Positions 1 through 8,460 of a stretch of DNA of 64,000 bases are shown here, piece by piece. The stretch's first letter is position 1. Each line of letters begins with the position of its first letter. The notes under the pieces are model-generated. The model had not been told where the DNA came from. It ran no database searches and saw nothing but the letters and a program-made list of their open reading frames with translations. Position numbers and translations under genes: made by a program. Location: the NCBI RefSeq assembly GCF_009857605.1, contig NZ_WWCT01000015.1, forward strand, positions 1-64,000. Direction: 5' to 3'. The stretch is from Duganella levis (lineage in GTDB: Bacteria; Pseudomonadota; Gammaproteobacteria; Burkholderiales; Burkholderiaceae_D).

Positions 1-572
1 GCCACCGAGCCGGCTGGGGCCGGCACGGGTGCTGGCGCCGGCGCCATGCTCAGCATGGAACTGATCATGGCCGGCAGCAGACTGCTGGCGGCGGCGCTGG
101 TGCCGGCGGTGGCGTCAGCCGCATCAGCGGCGACCGGTTGGCGGCCATCGCTGCCGGCTTGCTCGTCGGCCTTGGCGGTATTGGTGACGTCGGCCAGGTG
201 CAGCAGCTGGGAAAACAGCGGCGCGGCGACCGGCGCCACGGCACTGGCGGCTGCCAGGGCGGCCTGGGCGGCGGCATCGGCGCTGCTGCGTTCGGGCTGC
301 TGGGCGGCGGCCTGGGCCGGCTTTTGCGCCGGCTGCTGGCTGGCTTGCGTCGTGCTGGTCTTGCCCGCATTGCTGCTGGCACTGTTCGCGCTGCTGTTAT
401 TGCTGTTATTGCTGCTGCCGGTGCTGCTGGCCGCCGGTTTGGCGGATGCGGCCGTACTCTTGCCGCTATTCGCGGCTGCCGACGCCGTGGCGTTGTTGGC
501 GGCCACCGGGGCGGTGAGTTCGGCGCGTGCGGCTTGGGCGGCTGCCGCTGCGCTGGAGAGTGTCATGGTCAT
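1..572 (-). CDS. fliK: Flagellar hook-length control protein FliK, N-terminal part (runs off window)
   Basis: The minus-strand frame is open from the ATG at 572 to the left edge, giving about 190 codons of an N-terminal region. The start is fixed by an ATGA overlap with the fliT stop codon. The visible protein (MTMTLSSAAAAAQ...) is dominated by Ala, Ser, Gln and Asn with Ser-Asn runs. That is the disordered, low-complexity N-terminus typical of FliK, the secreted ruler that sets hook length and triggers the FlhB specificity switch. The conserved C-terminal switch domain would lie outside the window, so the name rests on position after fliD-fliS-fliT plus composition. In lateral/Flag-2 systems the same order is lafB-lafC-lafD-lafE, with lafE being the FliK equivalent. 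Confidence 0.65.
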   Translation of the reverse strand, partial: MTMTLSSAAAAAQAARAELTAPVAANNATASAAANSGKSTAASAKPAASSTGSSNNSNNSSANSASSNAGKTSTTQASQQPAQKPAQAAAQQPERSSADAAAQAALAAASAVAPVAAPLFSQLLHLADVTNTAKADEQAGSDGRQPVAADAADATAGTSAAASSLLPAMISSMLSMAPAPAPVPAPAGSV

Positions 573-886
573 GCTTGGATTCCGGTTTCTGCGTGTTCGC
601 TTTCGAGGGCGTAAGCCAACCAGCCCTCCTGGGTTGCCTGCATTTGCTGCAACTTGCTGCCCAACGCATCGGTGGCCAGGTCGCAGCGCTTGACGGCTTC
701 GTTGTGCATCTGCCGCAAGGCCGACAGGGCAGCGCGTTCGGCACTGCTCCAGCTGCCTTGCGCCGCCATTTGCGGCAGGGCGGTGGCCAGCATGGTGTTG
801 ATCGCCGTCAGCGCGCGCCAGTCTTCGGCGGCGATGGCGGCGCTCATTTTCTGCGTCAATTGCAGCAGGGTGCGCTGTCTATCCAT
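569..886 (-). CDS. fliT: FliT-like flagellar export chaperone
   Basis: A 105-residue, largely helical protein follows fliS and overlaps it by 8 bases; its stop overlaps the fliK start as ATGA. Length, helical composition and position fit FliT, the cytoplasmic chaperone that binds the filament cap protein FliD. FliT sequences are poorly conserved and I see no diagnostic motif, so the call depends mainly on synteny (fliD-fliS-fliT-fliK). Translational coupling with both neighbours suggests co-regulated late flagellar expression. Confidence 0.65.
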   Translation of the reverse strand: MDRQRTLLQLTQKMSAAIAAEDWRALTAINTMLATALPQMAAQGSWSSAERAALSALRQMHNEAVKRCDLATDALGSKLQQMQATQEGWLAYALESEHAETGIQA

Positions 887-1277
887 TTTTGGCCTGGATT
901 TCCTGCACGCCCAGCCAGCCTTTCTTGATGGTGGTCAGCAGGGTGGTGACTTCGTCGATGATGGACGGGTCGAGGCTGACGCCGGCCGTGTACAGGCGGC
1001 CGGCACAGTATTCGTACAGGCGGCCGAGGTTTTGCACCACCTCGCCGCCGTTGTCGAAGTCGAGCGAGCTCGACAGGCCGTTGATGATGTCGGTGCATTT
1101 GTTCAGGCTGTTGGCCTTGAGCTCGTAGCGCTTGCCGACGATATGGCCGCGCGCGCGCGCCAGTTCTTCGAGCAAGCCGTCGGTGAGCACCAGCACCAGC
1201 TCAATCGGCGAGGCCCGTGCGACCTGGGCATCCAGATTGGTGGAGTGGTAACTGCTGTAGGCTTCCTGGTTCATCAT
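879..1277 (-). CDS. fliS: Flagellar export chaperone FliS
   Basis: This 132-residue protein begins MMNQEAYSSYHSTNLDAQV, close to the usual FliS start with a Y..Y pattern. It continues with the family's SPIELVLVLTDGLLEELARARG helix and a C-terminal helix near LLTTIKKGWLGVQE. FliS binds the C-terminal disordered region of flagellin in the cytoplasm, prevents premature polymerisation and delivers it to FlhA. It lies 33 bases downstream of fliD and overlaps fliT. Length and sequence match the family with nothing missing. Confidence 0.93.
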   Translation of the reverse strand: MMNQEAYSSYHSTNLDAQVARASPIELVLVLTDGLLEELARARGHIVGKRYELKANSLNKCTDIINGLSSSLDFDNGGEVVQNLGRLYEYCAGRLYTAGVSLDPSIIDEVTTLLTTIKKGWLGVQEIQAKNG

Positions 1278-1310
1278 GGTCTTCCCTGTACTGCGTCAAA
1301 AATGGGTTGC

Positions 1311-2741
1311 TTAACTGCTGCTGTCGGTCGAGAACATGGCCGTGAACATATTCGAGGTGGAGGTCATCGACGACTGCAGTTGTTGCAGCGCGGTGAACTG
1401 CGCCAGATAACGCTTGTAGGCGCTGTCGAACTGGTTTTGCAGCGTGGCCTGGCGGTCGGTGATGTTGCTCGACAGTGTGTCATTTTGCTGCTTGCGCTGC
1501 ACCAGCAGGCCGCCGGCGCTGGTGGTCCACGAGGTGGTCAGCTTGTTCATGGCGCCCAGCACGCCGGCGTCGACGCCAGTGCCGGCGCGGCCGAACAGCT
1601 TGTCGAGCGCGCTCGGATTGGCGGCGATGGTCTTGTTCAGGCGCGTCGAATCCAGCGTCAGCGTGCCATCTTTGGCGGCCGTGATGCCGAAGCTGATCAA
1701 CGACTGGCCGCCGGTGGCGTCGCGCAGGATGGCGCCCAGGCGGTCACGCAGGTTGAGTACGCCGGCATCGTTGTAGAAGGCCGCGTCTTCCGACGTCGGG
1801 CTCGGCGTGGCGTTGGAGTCGGTGGTCGACACCAGCGTATGGTCGCCGGCGGCGGTCAGTGTCTTGATCGACGCCATCAGGGTGTTGTAGGCGTCGACGA
1901 ACTTCTGCACATTGGCGGCGGTGCCGGTATTGTCGGAGGCGATCGTCAGGTTGACTGCCGCATCGTTGGCGCCTTGGGCCTGGGTGATGGTGAACTTGAC
2001 ATCGTCGACGATGCTGAACACGTTCGAGGCTTGCTCGACCTTGGTGCCGGTCTTGCCGCCGGCCCAGACGATGGCATTGGTGGCGTTGGTCTGCACGGTC
2101 TGGTTGACAGTGGCCAGCGAACTGGCCAGGCCAGCATCGCCGAGGCCGGTGGTGTCGATCGAGGCGACCGCCTTGTCCTTGCCGGTCTGGTTCGAGGTCA
2201 GGACCAGGCGGGTCTGGCCGTTGATGGTCATGGTTGAGGCAGTAACCTGCGATTTGTTGTCTGCCGCAGCGTTGATGGCGGCCGCCACTTCCTTGGCGCT
2301 CAGGGTGCCGTCCTTGTTGCTGTCGGCGCTGGCCAGGTCGACCTTGAAGGCGCTGCCGTCGGCCAGCGTGATATTCATGCTGCCGGCGGCGGTGGCGCTG
2401 CTGTCGCCGACGTTATACGAAACCTGGCCGGCGGTGGCCAGTTGCTCCACATAGAACGAATAGGTGCCGGCCTGGGCGCTGGAGGTAGCGGTGGCGGTGC
2501 CGATCGCGGTGTTGCTGAACGTGGCTTTGGTCGCGGTCACCGAGGAGGTACCGGTCGCCAGCGCCGCCAGCGTGGTCTGGAAGGTGCTCAGCGCCGTGCC
2601 CAGCGTGGTCAGGCCGGTCCCGACGGCGGTCGACTTGGTCGACTGCTTGTCCAGGATCGCCTTGGTCGGCGCCACATAGGCATTCGCCAGGTTCTCGGCG
2701 GTGGTTTTCGGGTCGTAAGTTGGGGCGGTGATAACAGCCAT
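1311..2741 (-). CDS. fliD: Flagellar filament cap protein FliD
   Basis: The 476-residue product has the FliD plan: an N-terminal helical region (about residues 10-110), a variable beta-rich centre, and a C-terminal FliD_C domain (about 230-460) ending in heptad-like helices rich in Gln and Ser. FliD forms the cap that folds flagellin at the filament tip. The start ATG at 2741 follows AAGGAGCACGATC. About 100 bases separate it from fliJ, so it may have its own promoter as well as readthrough. Oddly, residues 140-151 read DSNKDGTLSAKE, a full EF-hand-type calcium loop consensus inside the usual 'TL...AINAA' segment of the N-terminal domain. Confidence 0.93.
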   Translation of the reverse strand: MAVITAPTYDPKTTAENLANAYVAPTKAILDKQSTKSTAVGTGLTTLGTALSTFQTTLAALATGTSSVTATKATFSNTAIGTATATSSAQAGTYSFYVEQLATAGQVSYNVGDSSATAAGSMNITLADGSAFKVDLASADSNKDGTLSAKEVAAAINAAADNKSQVTASTMTINGQTRLVLTSNQTGKDKAVASIDTTGLGDAGLASSLATVNQTVQTNATNAIVWAGGKTGTKVEQASNVFSIVDDVKFTITQAQGANDAAVNLTIASDNTGTAANVQKFVDAYNTLMASIKTLTAAGDHTLVSTTDSNATPSPTSEDAAFYNDAGVLNLRDRLGAILRDATGGQSLISFGITAAKDGTLTLDSTRLNKTIAANPSALDKLFGRAGTGVDAGVLGAMNKLTTSWTTSAGGLLVQRKQQNDTLSSNITDRQATLQNQFDSAYKRYLAQFTALQQLQSSMTSTSNMFTAMFSTDSSS

Positions 2742-2840
2742 GATCGTGCTCCTTGGAAGGATGATGAAGTGTACCCTGATACAGGGCGACCTTAATCGTT
2801 TCCGTATGAAAATATTCCAGACAATTTTTTGTAACGACGC

Positions 2841-3272
2841 TTATTTTTGGCCGCGTAGCCACAATTGCGTTGCCAGATCATCATGTTGTTTGCGTTCCTT
2901 GGCGTTTTTTTCCTGCGACACGATTTTTTGTTCCTTGCTTAACACCTTGCCCATCACTTCGCGTTTTGCCCAGGCCGCATTGAGCGCCTGTTGCGAAACC
3001 GCCATATCGGCCTCGTGCATATGCAGGTCGAGCCGGTGACTGTCGGCCATGGCCATCACGGCCTGCTTGTAGTCGCCACAGTTGCCGGCCAGGGCAGGGT
3101 GCAGGTTGCCGCTGGCGCCGCTGTTGGTGTACAGCGTGGTCAAGCGGTCCAGGTTTTTCTGATAGCGGTCGCGCACACTGGTCTTTTCCGCCATTTCCGT
3201 CTGCAGGCGCTCGACTTCGGTGTGGCGCAAGGCCACCAGCGTGGTCAGGTTACGGATCTTCTGTTGGCTCAT
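2841..3272 (-). CDS. fliJ: Flagellar protein FliJ
   Basis: This 143-residue protein is almost entirely charged helix with heptad periodicity, as expected for the FliJ coiled coil. FliJ is the central stalk-like subunit that couples the FliI ATPase ring to the FlhA export gate. Its ATG at 3272 overlaps the fliI stop (ATGA), and it is the last gene of the tightly overlapping fliEFGHIJ series. FliJ sequences are weakly conserved; identity rests on length, coiled-coil character and position directly after fliI. Confidence 0.87.
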   Translation of the reverse strand: MSQQKIRNLTTLVALRHTEVERLQTEMAEKTSVRDRYQKNLDRLTTLYTNSGASGNLHPALAGNCGDYKQAVMAMADSHRLDLHMHEADMAVSQQALNAAWAKREVMGKVLSKEQKIVSQEKNAKERKQHDDLATQLWLRGQK

Positions 3273-4582
3273 GGTGTCATCAGCTTTTCAAGTTGCGCGA
3301 TACAGTCGTTGATGGGCGCCGCTTCCTTGGTGCCCTGGCACAGGAAATCTTCCACGCGGGGATGCAGCTGCACTGCCTTGTCGGTGACCGGATCGGCGCC
3401 CGGCACGTAGGCGCCGAGCGGGATCAGGTCGCGCACGCGGTCGTGGCGCGCCATGCTGGCTTTCAGCGCGCGTGCCGCCATCTGGTGTTCGTGGTCGATC
3501 ACTTGCATCATGCAACGGCTGATCGAGGCCGCAATATCGATGGCCGGGTAGTGGCCGCGTTCGGCCAGCTCGCGGGTCATGACGATGTGGCCGTCGAGAA
3601 TCGCGCGGGCGGTGTCGACCACCGGGTCCTGCTGGTCATCGCCTTCGGCCAGCACCGTGTAGATGGCGCTCATGCTACCGGTCTGGTTTTCGCCGTTGCC
3701 GGCCGATTCCACCAGCTGCGGCAGGTTGGAGAATACCGACGGCGGATAACCCTTGGTGGCCGGCGGCTCGCCCAGCGCCAGCGCTACTTCGCGCAGCGCC
3801 ATGGCGTAGCGGGTCAGCGAATCGACCAGCAGCAGCACATTCTTGCCCTGGTCGCGGTAGTGGGCCGCGATCGAGTGGCACAGTTCGGTGGCCATGACGC
3901 GCATCAGCGGGCTTTCGTCGGCCGGCGCGATCACCAGCACGGCTTTCTGCAAGCCTTCCTTGCCCAGCGACATATCGACAAACTCGCGCACCTCGCGCGA
4001 ACGTTCGCCGATCAGGCCGACCACGACCACATCGGCCACGGTCTGGCGGGTCATCAGGCCCAGCAGCACGGATTTGCCGACGCCGGAACCGGCCATCAGG
4101 CCGACCCGCTGGCCCTTGCCCAAGGTCAGCATGGAGTTGATGGCGCGCACGCCGACGTCGAGCGGTTCGGTGACCGGTTTCTTGCGCAGCGGATGGACGC
4201 GCGGCGGTTGCGATTCCAGCGGAAAATCGCCGGTCAGCTTGCCAAGGCCGTCGATCGGTTCGCCGAGGCCGTTGACCATGCGGCCCAGCCAGCTGGAGCC
4301 GATTTGCAGGCTGACTTTTTCCGGCGACGGCAGCACGCGCGCGCCGGTGGTCAGGCCGATGGCCTTTTTGAACGGCATCAGGTAGGAAAGCTTGTCACGG
4401 AAGCCAACCACTTGCGCATCCAGCCATTCGCCGCTGACTGTCTCAATCTGACAACGCTGGCCGGTGTGTAAAGGGCAACCTACTGCCTCAAGCAACAAAC
4501 CGGATGCGCCCACCAGGCGGCCCGTCGGGGTCGCCATGGGTACTGAACCCAGTTCGAGATTGCGTAAGGCATCAGCGATCAC
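3269..4582 (-). CDS. fliI: Flagellum-specific ATPase FliI
   Basis: The 437-residue product is a clear F1-beta-like type III export ATPase. It has a Walker A motif AGSGVGKS (residues 164-171), the IGER segment with catalytic glutamate (about residue 193), and a Walker B strand LLLVDSLTR (about 250-258). The SAIYTVLAEGDD segment is also family-typical. It powers and unfolds export substrates at the cytoplasmic face of the basal body, bound by FliH and FliJ. It overlaps fliH and fliJ by four bases on each side, showing a translationally coupled operon. Confidence 0.97.
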   Translation of the reverse strand: MIADALRNLELGSVPMATPTGRLVGASGLLLEAVGCPLHTGQRCQIETVSGEWLDAQVVGFRDKLSYLMPFKKAIGLTTGARVLPSPEKVSLQIGSSWLGRMVNGLGEPIDGLGKLTGDFPLESQPPRVHPLRKKPVTEPLDVGVRAINSMLTLGKGQRVGLMAGSGVGKSVLLGLMTRQTVADVVVVGLIGERSREVREFVDMSLGKEGLQKAVLVIAPADESPLMRVMATELCHSIAAHYRDQGKNVLLLVDSLTRYAMALREVALALGEPPATKGYPPSVFSNLPQLVESAGNGENQTGSMSAIYTVLAEGDDQQDPVVDTARAILDGHIVMTRELAERGHYPAIDIAASISRCMMQVIDHEHQMAARALKASMARHDRVRDLIPLGAYVPGADPVTDKAVQLHPRVEDFLCQGTKEAAPINDCIAQLEKLMTP

Positions 4583-5295
4583 TCGTCGCCCTCCGGTTCA
4601 TCGCCGCTGTCGGCGATCTGTAATTGATTATCGACCTGTTCCATGACCGCCGCAAGCCGTTGATGGCAACCGGCATCCACTTCATTATCGCCTGCCTTGA
4701 TGCGACATTCCCCTACCTCAAGACGGGCATCGGGGATCAGGTTCCAGCGCTTGGAACGTTTCGGGTCCAGCTCGGCAATGCGTTTCAGCTCTTCCGGATT
4801 CAGGAAGACATCGATTTCATCGCGGGTCGGCGGCATCGAGGCCAGGGTTTCTTCGACCAGCGCCATCAGTTGCACCGGTTGCAGCGCCAGTTCGGCGCGG
4901 ATCACCTGGCGCGCCACCTTGGCGACCAGATCGACCACTTCCTTGCGTTGCGCGGCGCGGTAGTCGGAGCGCAGTTTCTTCAGGCTTTTCAGCATGGCGT
5001 CGACCGGGCGCGCCATCTGGTCGTAGGCGACCAGGGTTTCGTGGCGGCCTTCTTCGCGGCCCTGTTCCTGGCCCGACTGGCGGCCGGTTTCAAAACCGTC
5101 TTCCTGGCCACGCGCCAGACCGATTTCGTAACCGTCGCGCTGACCCTGTTCAAACCCCTCGCTGACCGAGGCAGCCCACTGGGCGCCGCCGTCGCCGCCA
5201 TGGCCGTGGCCATGACCGTGCGCAGCCGCCGCAGCGGCGCGCTGGGTGGTGAACTGCGCCAGCGGCGGAAAGCGGTAGGGACGGAACTGCTTCAT
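4579..5295 (-). CDS. fliH: Flagellar assembly protein FliH
   Basis: The 238-residue product starts MKQFRPYRFPPL, the usual FliH N-terminus that docks to the C-ring. A His/Gly-rich linker follows, then a G-x-x-x-G-like repetitive helix around residues 45-90 (EGFEQGQRDGYEIGLARGQE) and the conserved C-terminal domain (VARQVIRAELALQP). FliH is the FliI regulator, equivalent to the F-type ATPase peripheral stalk. The HGHGHGHGG stretch at about residues 25-33 is a run of His-Gly pairs not normally part of FliH. It overlaps both fliG and fliI by four bases. Confidence 0.94.
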   Translation of the reverse strand: MKQFRPYRFPPLAQFTTQRAAAAAAHGHGHGHGGDGGAQWAASVSEGFEQGQRDGYEIGLARGQEDGFETGRQSGQEQGREEGRHETLVAYDQMARPVDAMLKSLKKLRSDYRAAQRKEVVDLVAKVARQVIRAELALQPVQLMALVEETLASMPPTRDEIDVFLNPEELKRIAELDPKRSKRWNLIPDARLEVGECRIKAGDNEVDAGCHQRLAAVMEQVDNQLQIADSGDEPEGDE

Positions 5296-6332
5296 TCAAT
5301 CACCTGTTCTGCAAACAGCTGGATCTCGACTTCGCCGGCGTCGGCCAGCGCTTTGACGGTGGCCATGATTTCCTGGCGCGTCTGTTCGATACGCGACATC
5401 GGCACCGGACCGGCGCGGCGCATCATGTCCTCGAAGGCCTGGGCCTGGCGTTTCGGCATGGTTTTCAGGATCGCATCGCGCACCGAAATATCGGCGCCCT
5501 TGAGCGCGATCGCCCATTGTTCCAGCGGCACGTCTTCCAGGATGCGGGTGACTGCCTGTTCGGTCTGGTTGCCGAGGATGAAGAAGTCGTACATCGACAG
5601 CTCGATCTTGGACACCACGTCCGGATCGTGGGCGCGCAGCAGCTCGACCATCTGCGCGCGGTTGCTCGGCAGGCGGTTAAGAATTTCGGCGGTCTGGCGG
5701 ATGCCCTCGACGCTGGTGCCTTGCGAATCGAAGGAGCTCAGGCAGCGGTCCACCAGTTCGTCCAGCTCCTGCAGCAGGTCGGCGTCGACTTCTTCCATGC
5801 GCGCCAGATTCAGCAGCACCACGTCGCGGGTGTCCTGCGGCAGGCCGTCGATGATCTGGCCGGCCAGCGCGGCCGGCAGGAAGGCCAGGAACACCGCCTG
5901 CATCTGCACGTGCTCGTTGGAGATGTATTCGGCCAGCCATTTCGGCGAAGCCCATTGCAGGCGCGCCATCTTCGGCCGCAGTTCGTCGCCGTAGATGTTG
6001 TTCAGCACGGTATTCGCGAGATCGCCGCCCAGCGCCAGGTCCAGCGAGCGCTTCAGGTAAGAACGCGAAGCGCCATGCACGCCCGACTGTTCGCGGTAGT
6101 CGTCGAAGAACTTCTGCATCGCGTTCTTGACCGACTCCACCTTGATGCCGCTCATGCGCGACATCACTTGCGTGACTTCCAGCAATTCCTCGCGCGACAG
6201 GCAGCGCAGCACGGCCGCAGCCGGCTCCTCGCCGATGCTGAGCAGCACGATGGCAGCTTGCTCCACCGGCGTCAGCTTGGTCGGCATGGCGTATTCGCCG
6301 CCGTCATCATCCATGTTATTGAGTTCGGCCAT
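5292..6332 (-). CDS. fliG: Flagellar motor switch protein FliG (divergent)
   Basis: The 346-residue product has the FliG plan: an N-terminal domain that binds FliF (KLTPVEQAAIVLLSIGEE), a middle armadillo domain and a C-terminal torque domain containing ALKGAD and the RIEQTRQEI helix. FliG sits on the cytoplasmic face of the MS ring and contacts the stator. Two usually strict motifs are altered: the middle-domain EHPQ is EHVQ at residues 140-143, and the segment before ALKGAD that usually reads like MFVFEDL is MYDFFILGNQT. The gene overlaps fliF by 17 bases and fliH by four. Confidence 0.92.
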   Translation of the reverse strand: MAELNNMDDDGGEYAMPTKLTPVEQAAIVLLSIGEEPAAAVLRCLSREELLEVTQVMSRMSGIKVESVKNAMQKFFDDYREQSGVHGASRSYLKRSLDLALGGDLANTVLNNIYGDELRPKMARLQWASPKWLAEYISNEHVQMQAVFLAFLPAALAGQIIDGLPQDTRDVVLLNLARMEEVDADLLQELDELVDRCLSSFDSQGTSVEGIRQTAEILNRLPSNRAQMVELLRAHDPDVVSKIELSMYDFFILGNQTEQAVTRILEDVPLEQWAIALKGADISVRDAILKTMPKRQAQAFEDMMRRAGPVPMSRIEQTRQEIMATVKALADAGEVEIQLFAEQVIE

Positions 6333-8088
6333 TTTTCTGCATCCATTGTTTGACGACTTCGGCTACGCGTTCCGGTTCTTTCGCGGCCAGCACTTTCAGG
6401 TGGTCGACCATGACGTCGACCGCCGAGCCTGGTGGCGGCAGATCGTAATTTTCCAGCAGCGGCACCACCGGCATGCCAGGCTGAGCGGACGTGCCGCCCA
6501 GCGCCGGGGCGCCACCGGCGGCGCCGGCGGTACCGGCCAGCACGGCCTGGTCCTTGGCGCCGGCTTCCTTGGCTTCCTTGGCGGCGACCACGGCAGCCTG
6601 TTCGGCGGCGCGGCGTTCGGCGTTGATGCGCGCGGTTTCTTGCGGGTCCGGCGCGAAGCGCATGGTGACCAGGCGCATGAGCGGACGCAACAGCAGCAGG
6701 TAACCGAGCAGGGCGGCTACGCCGTAGATCGCGTACTTGCTGATGTCGACGATGTTGTCGCGCTCTTCCCACCACGCGACCGGCGCGGCCTTGGCCGGGA
6801 AGTTCATGGCCGAGACCACCAGCTGGTCGCCACGCTCGGCGTTGATGCCGAGACCGTTGCGCAGGATTTTGTCGATGTTGGCGATGTCGGCGGCGCTCCA
6901 GCCGGTTTTCGGCGTCGGCGCGGCGGCTTGCGCCAGCACCACGGCCACGCTCAGTTTTTCCAGGCGGCCACGGCTGCGCTTGGTCTGGATGATGCTGCGG
7001 TCATACGCATACTGGCGGGTGGTGGCGTTCTTGCGGGCGGTGCCGTCGGCCGGCGCCGCGTTCGGATCGCTGGCGCCGCCAGCGGTTTGCTGGGCGGCGG
7101 CGGCCGGATTGGCGGCGGCCGGCGGCGGCCGGTTGGACAAGGTGCCCGGCACGCCCATCACCATGCGGTTGCGGTCCTGCTCTTCGCGCATGGCTTCGCT
7201 GGTGACTTTCGGATCGGCGCCGTATTTCTCGACGGTTTCCTCGACGCGGTCGTTGTCGACCGCGGCCGCCACCGACATGCGGTAGTTGTCATCGCCGATC
7301 ACCGGACCCAGCAGGCCCTTGATGTTGTTCTTGACGTCGTCCTGGTAGCGCTTGCTGGCGTCGTTGCCGCTGGTGCCGGCGTCAAAGCCGTCGGCCAGGT
7401 CGATGTGGGCCGACAGCAGGTTGCCGGCCTGGTCCACCAGGCTGACGCGCGCCGGCGACAGGCTGGCCACACTGCCAGCCACCATGTTGACCACGGCGGC
7501 GATCGCTTCCGGCGGCAGCGTGGCGCCCGGCTTGAGCGCGACCACGACCGAGGCCGACGATTTGTCGCCGTCCGCCGAAACAAACGAGGTCGACTTGGCG
7601 ATCGACAGGTGCACGCGCGCATGCGAGATCGCATCCAGCGTCATGATCGATTGCGCCAGTTCGCCTTCGAGGCCGCGGCGGAAGCGCACGTCCTGGACGA
7701 ATTGCGACACGCCCAGCGGGTCGTTCTTGTCCATCAGTTCCAGGCCGGCCGGCAGCTGGGCGGTCACGCCCTTGGCGGCCAGCAGCATGCGCACCTTGCC
7801 CAGCATCGATTCCGGCACCAGCACCTGGCCGCTTTCCGGGTGGATGCGGTACGGAATATGGTCGGTGTCGAGCACGTTCATCATGTCCGGCGCCGAGACT
7901 TTCTCGCGCGCGCCGAACACCGGCTTGTAGCTCGACTGGTTACTCCACATGTACATCATGGTCAGCGCCGTCAGGCCGATGGCCAGGATCAGCAGTGGAT
8001 ACAGGGTTTTCAGCAGGGCAGGGGGCAGCGACGGCGCAGACGGGTTCGCGCGCCAGCGGCCGAAGGCGGACTTAAGGGTGTTAATCAC
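6316..8088 (-). CDS. fliF: Flagellar MS-ring protein FliF
   Basis: The 590-residue product has an N-terminal membrane helix (about residues 29-48), the YscJ-like periplasmic ring domain with LELMDKNDPLGVSQF and RARVHLSI, a low-complexity Pro/Ala region around residue 300, a second membrane helix (about 465-485) and a cytoplasmic tail ending VVKQWMQKNGRT that binds FliG. FliF forms the MS ring, the first structure assembled. Length is normal. The fliG start lies inside its 3' end, and fliE is 21 bases upstream. Confidence 0.97.
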   Translation of the reverse strand: MINTLKSAFGRWRANPSAPSLPPALLKTLYPLLILAIGLTALTMMYMWSNQSSYKPVFGAREKVSAPDMMNVLDTDHIPYRIHPESGQVLVPESMLGKVRMLLAAKGVTAQLPAGLELMDKNDPLGVSQFVQDVRFRRGLEGELAQSIMTLDAISHARVHLSIAKSTSFVSADGDKSSASVVVALKPGATLPPEAIAAVVNMVAGSVASLSPARVSLVDQAGNLLSAHIDLADGFDAGTSGNDASKRYQDDVKNNIKGLLGPVIGDDNYRMSVAAAVDNDRVEETVEKYGADPKVTSEAMREEQDRNRMVMGVPGTLSNRPPPAAANPAAAAQQTAGGASDPNAAPADGTARKNATTRQYAYDRSIIQTKRSRGRLEKLSVAVVLAQAAAPTPKTGWSAADIANIDKILRNGLGINAERGDQLVVSAMNFPAKAAPVAWWEERDNIVDISKYAIYGVAALLGYLLLLRPLMRLVTMRFAPDPQETARINAERRAAEQAAVVAAKEAKEAGAKDQAVLAGTAGAAGGAPALGGTSAQPGMPVVPLLENYDLPPPGSAVDVMVDHLKVLAAKEPERVAEVVKQWMQKNGRTQ

Positions 8089-8109
8089 AGTGAAGGCTTT
8101 CGCGGAGGC

Positions 8110-8460
8110 TTACAGCGGTAATTTGATCAGTTCGTCAAGGCCGCCCATGACTTTGTTGCGTACTTGCATCAGCATGGAGAAGGACAGGCCGGCATCCTGG
8201 CTCGACAGCATGGCGCCGACCAGGTCGTCGCTCTTGCCGGAATCGACATCGGCCATTTTCTGGCCGGCTTCGACGTCCATGGCATTGACGTGTTCGATGG
8301 CGCCTTGCATCGATTGGGCGAAGGAGGCGCCGTGCTGGCCCGCCTGCGCGCCGTACTGGTTGGCGGCAGCAATCGTGGGGCTGCTGTTGGCCAGGCTTTG
8401 TGCCGCATTGGTCAGCGACGCCAGGTCGGCCTGTATCAGGCTGGAGAATCCGTTACTCAT
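8110..8460 (-). CDS. fliE: Flagellar hook-basal body protein FliE
   Basis: This 116-residue protein has the C-terminal FliE signature LSFSMLMQVRNKVMGGLDELIKLPL and the SFAQSMQGAIEHVNAMDVEAGQKMADVDSG region. FliE links the MS ring to the rod. It is the first gene of the minus-strand fliEFGHIJ operon, preceded by a roughly 580-base gene-free stretch that separates it from the divergent FliM-like gene and holds a sigma-28-like promoter facing it. Confidence 0.94.
   Translation of the reverse strand: MSNGFSSLIQADLASLTNAAQSLANSSPTIAAANQYGAQAGQHGASFAQSMQGAIEHVNAMDVEAGQKMADVDSGKSDDLVGAMLSSQDAGLSFSMLMQVRNKVMGGLDELIKLPL

Noticed and set aside
654..2237. 527-codon plus-strand open frame opposite fliT-fliS-fliD
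   Set aside because: Shadow of GC-rich third-codon positions; the minus-strand genes are clear family members and the plus-strand product has no family-like features.
6127..8121. 664-codon plus-strand open frame opposite fliF/fliG
   Set aside because: Antisense shadow; fliF and fliG are unambiguous.
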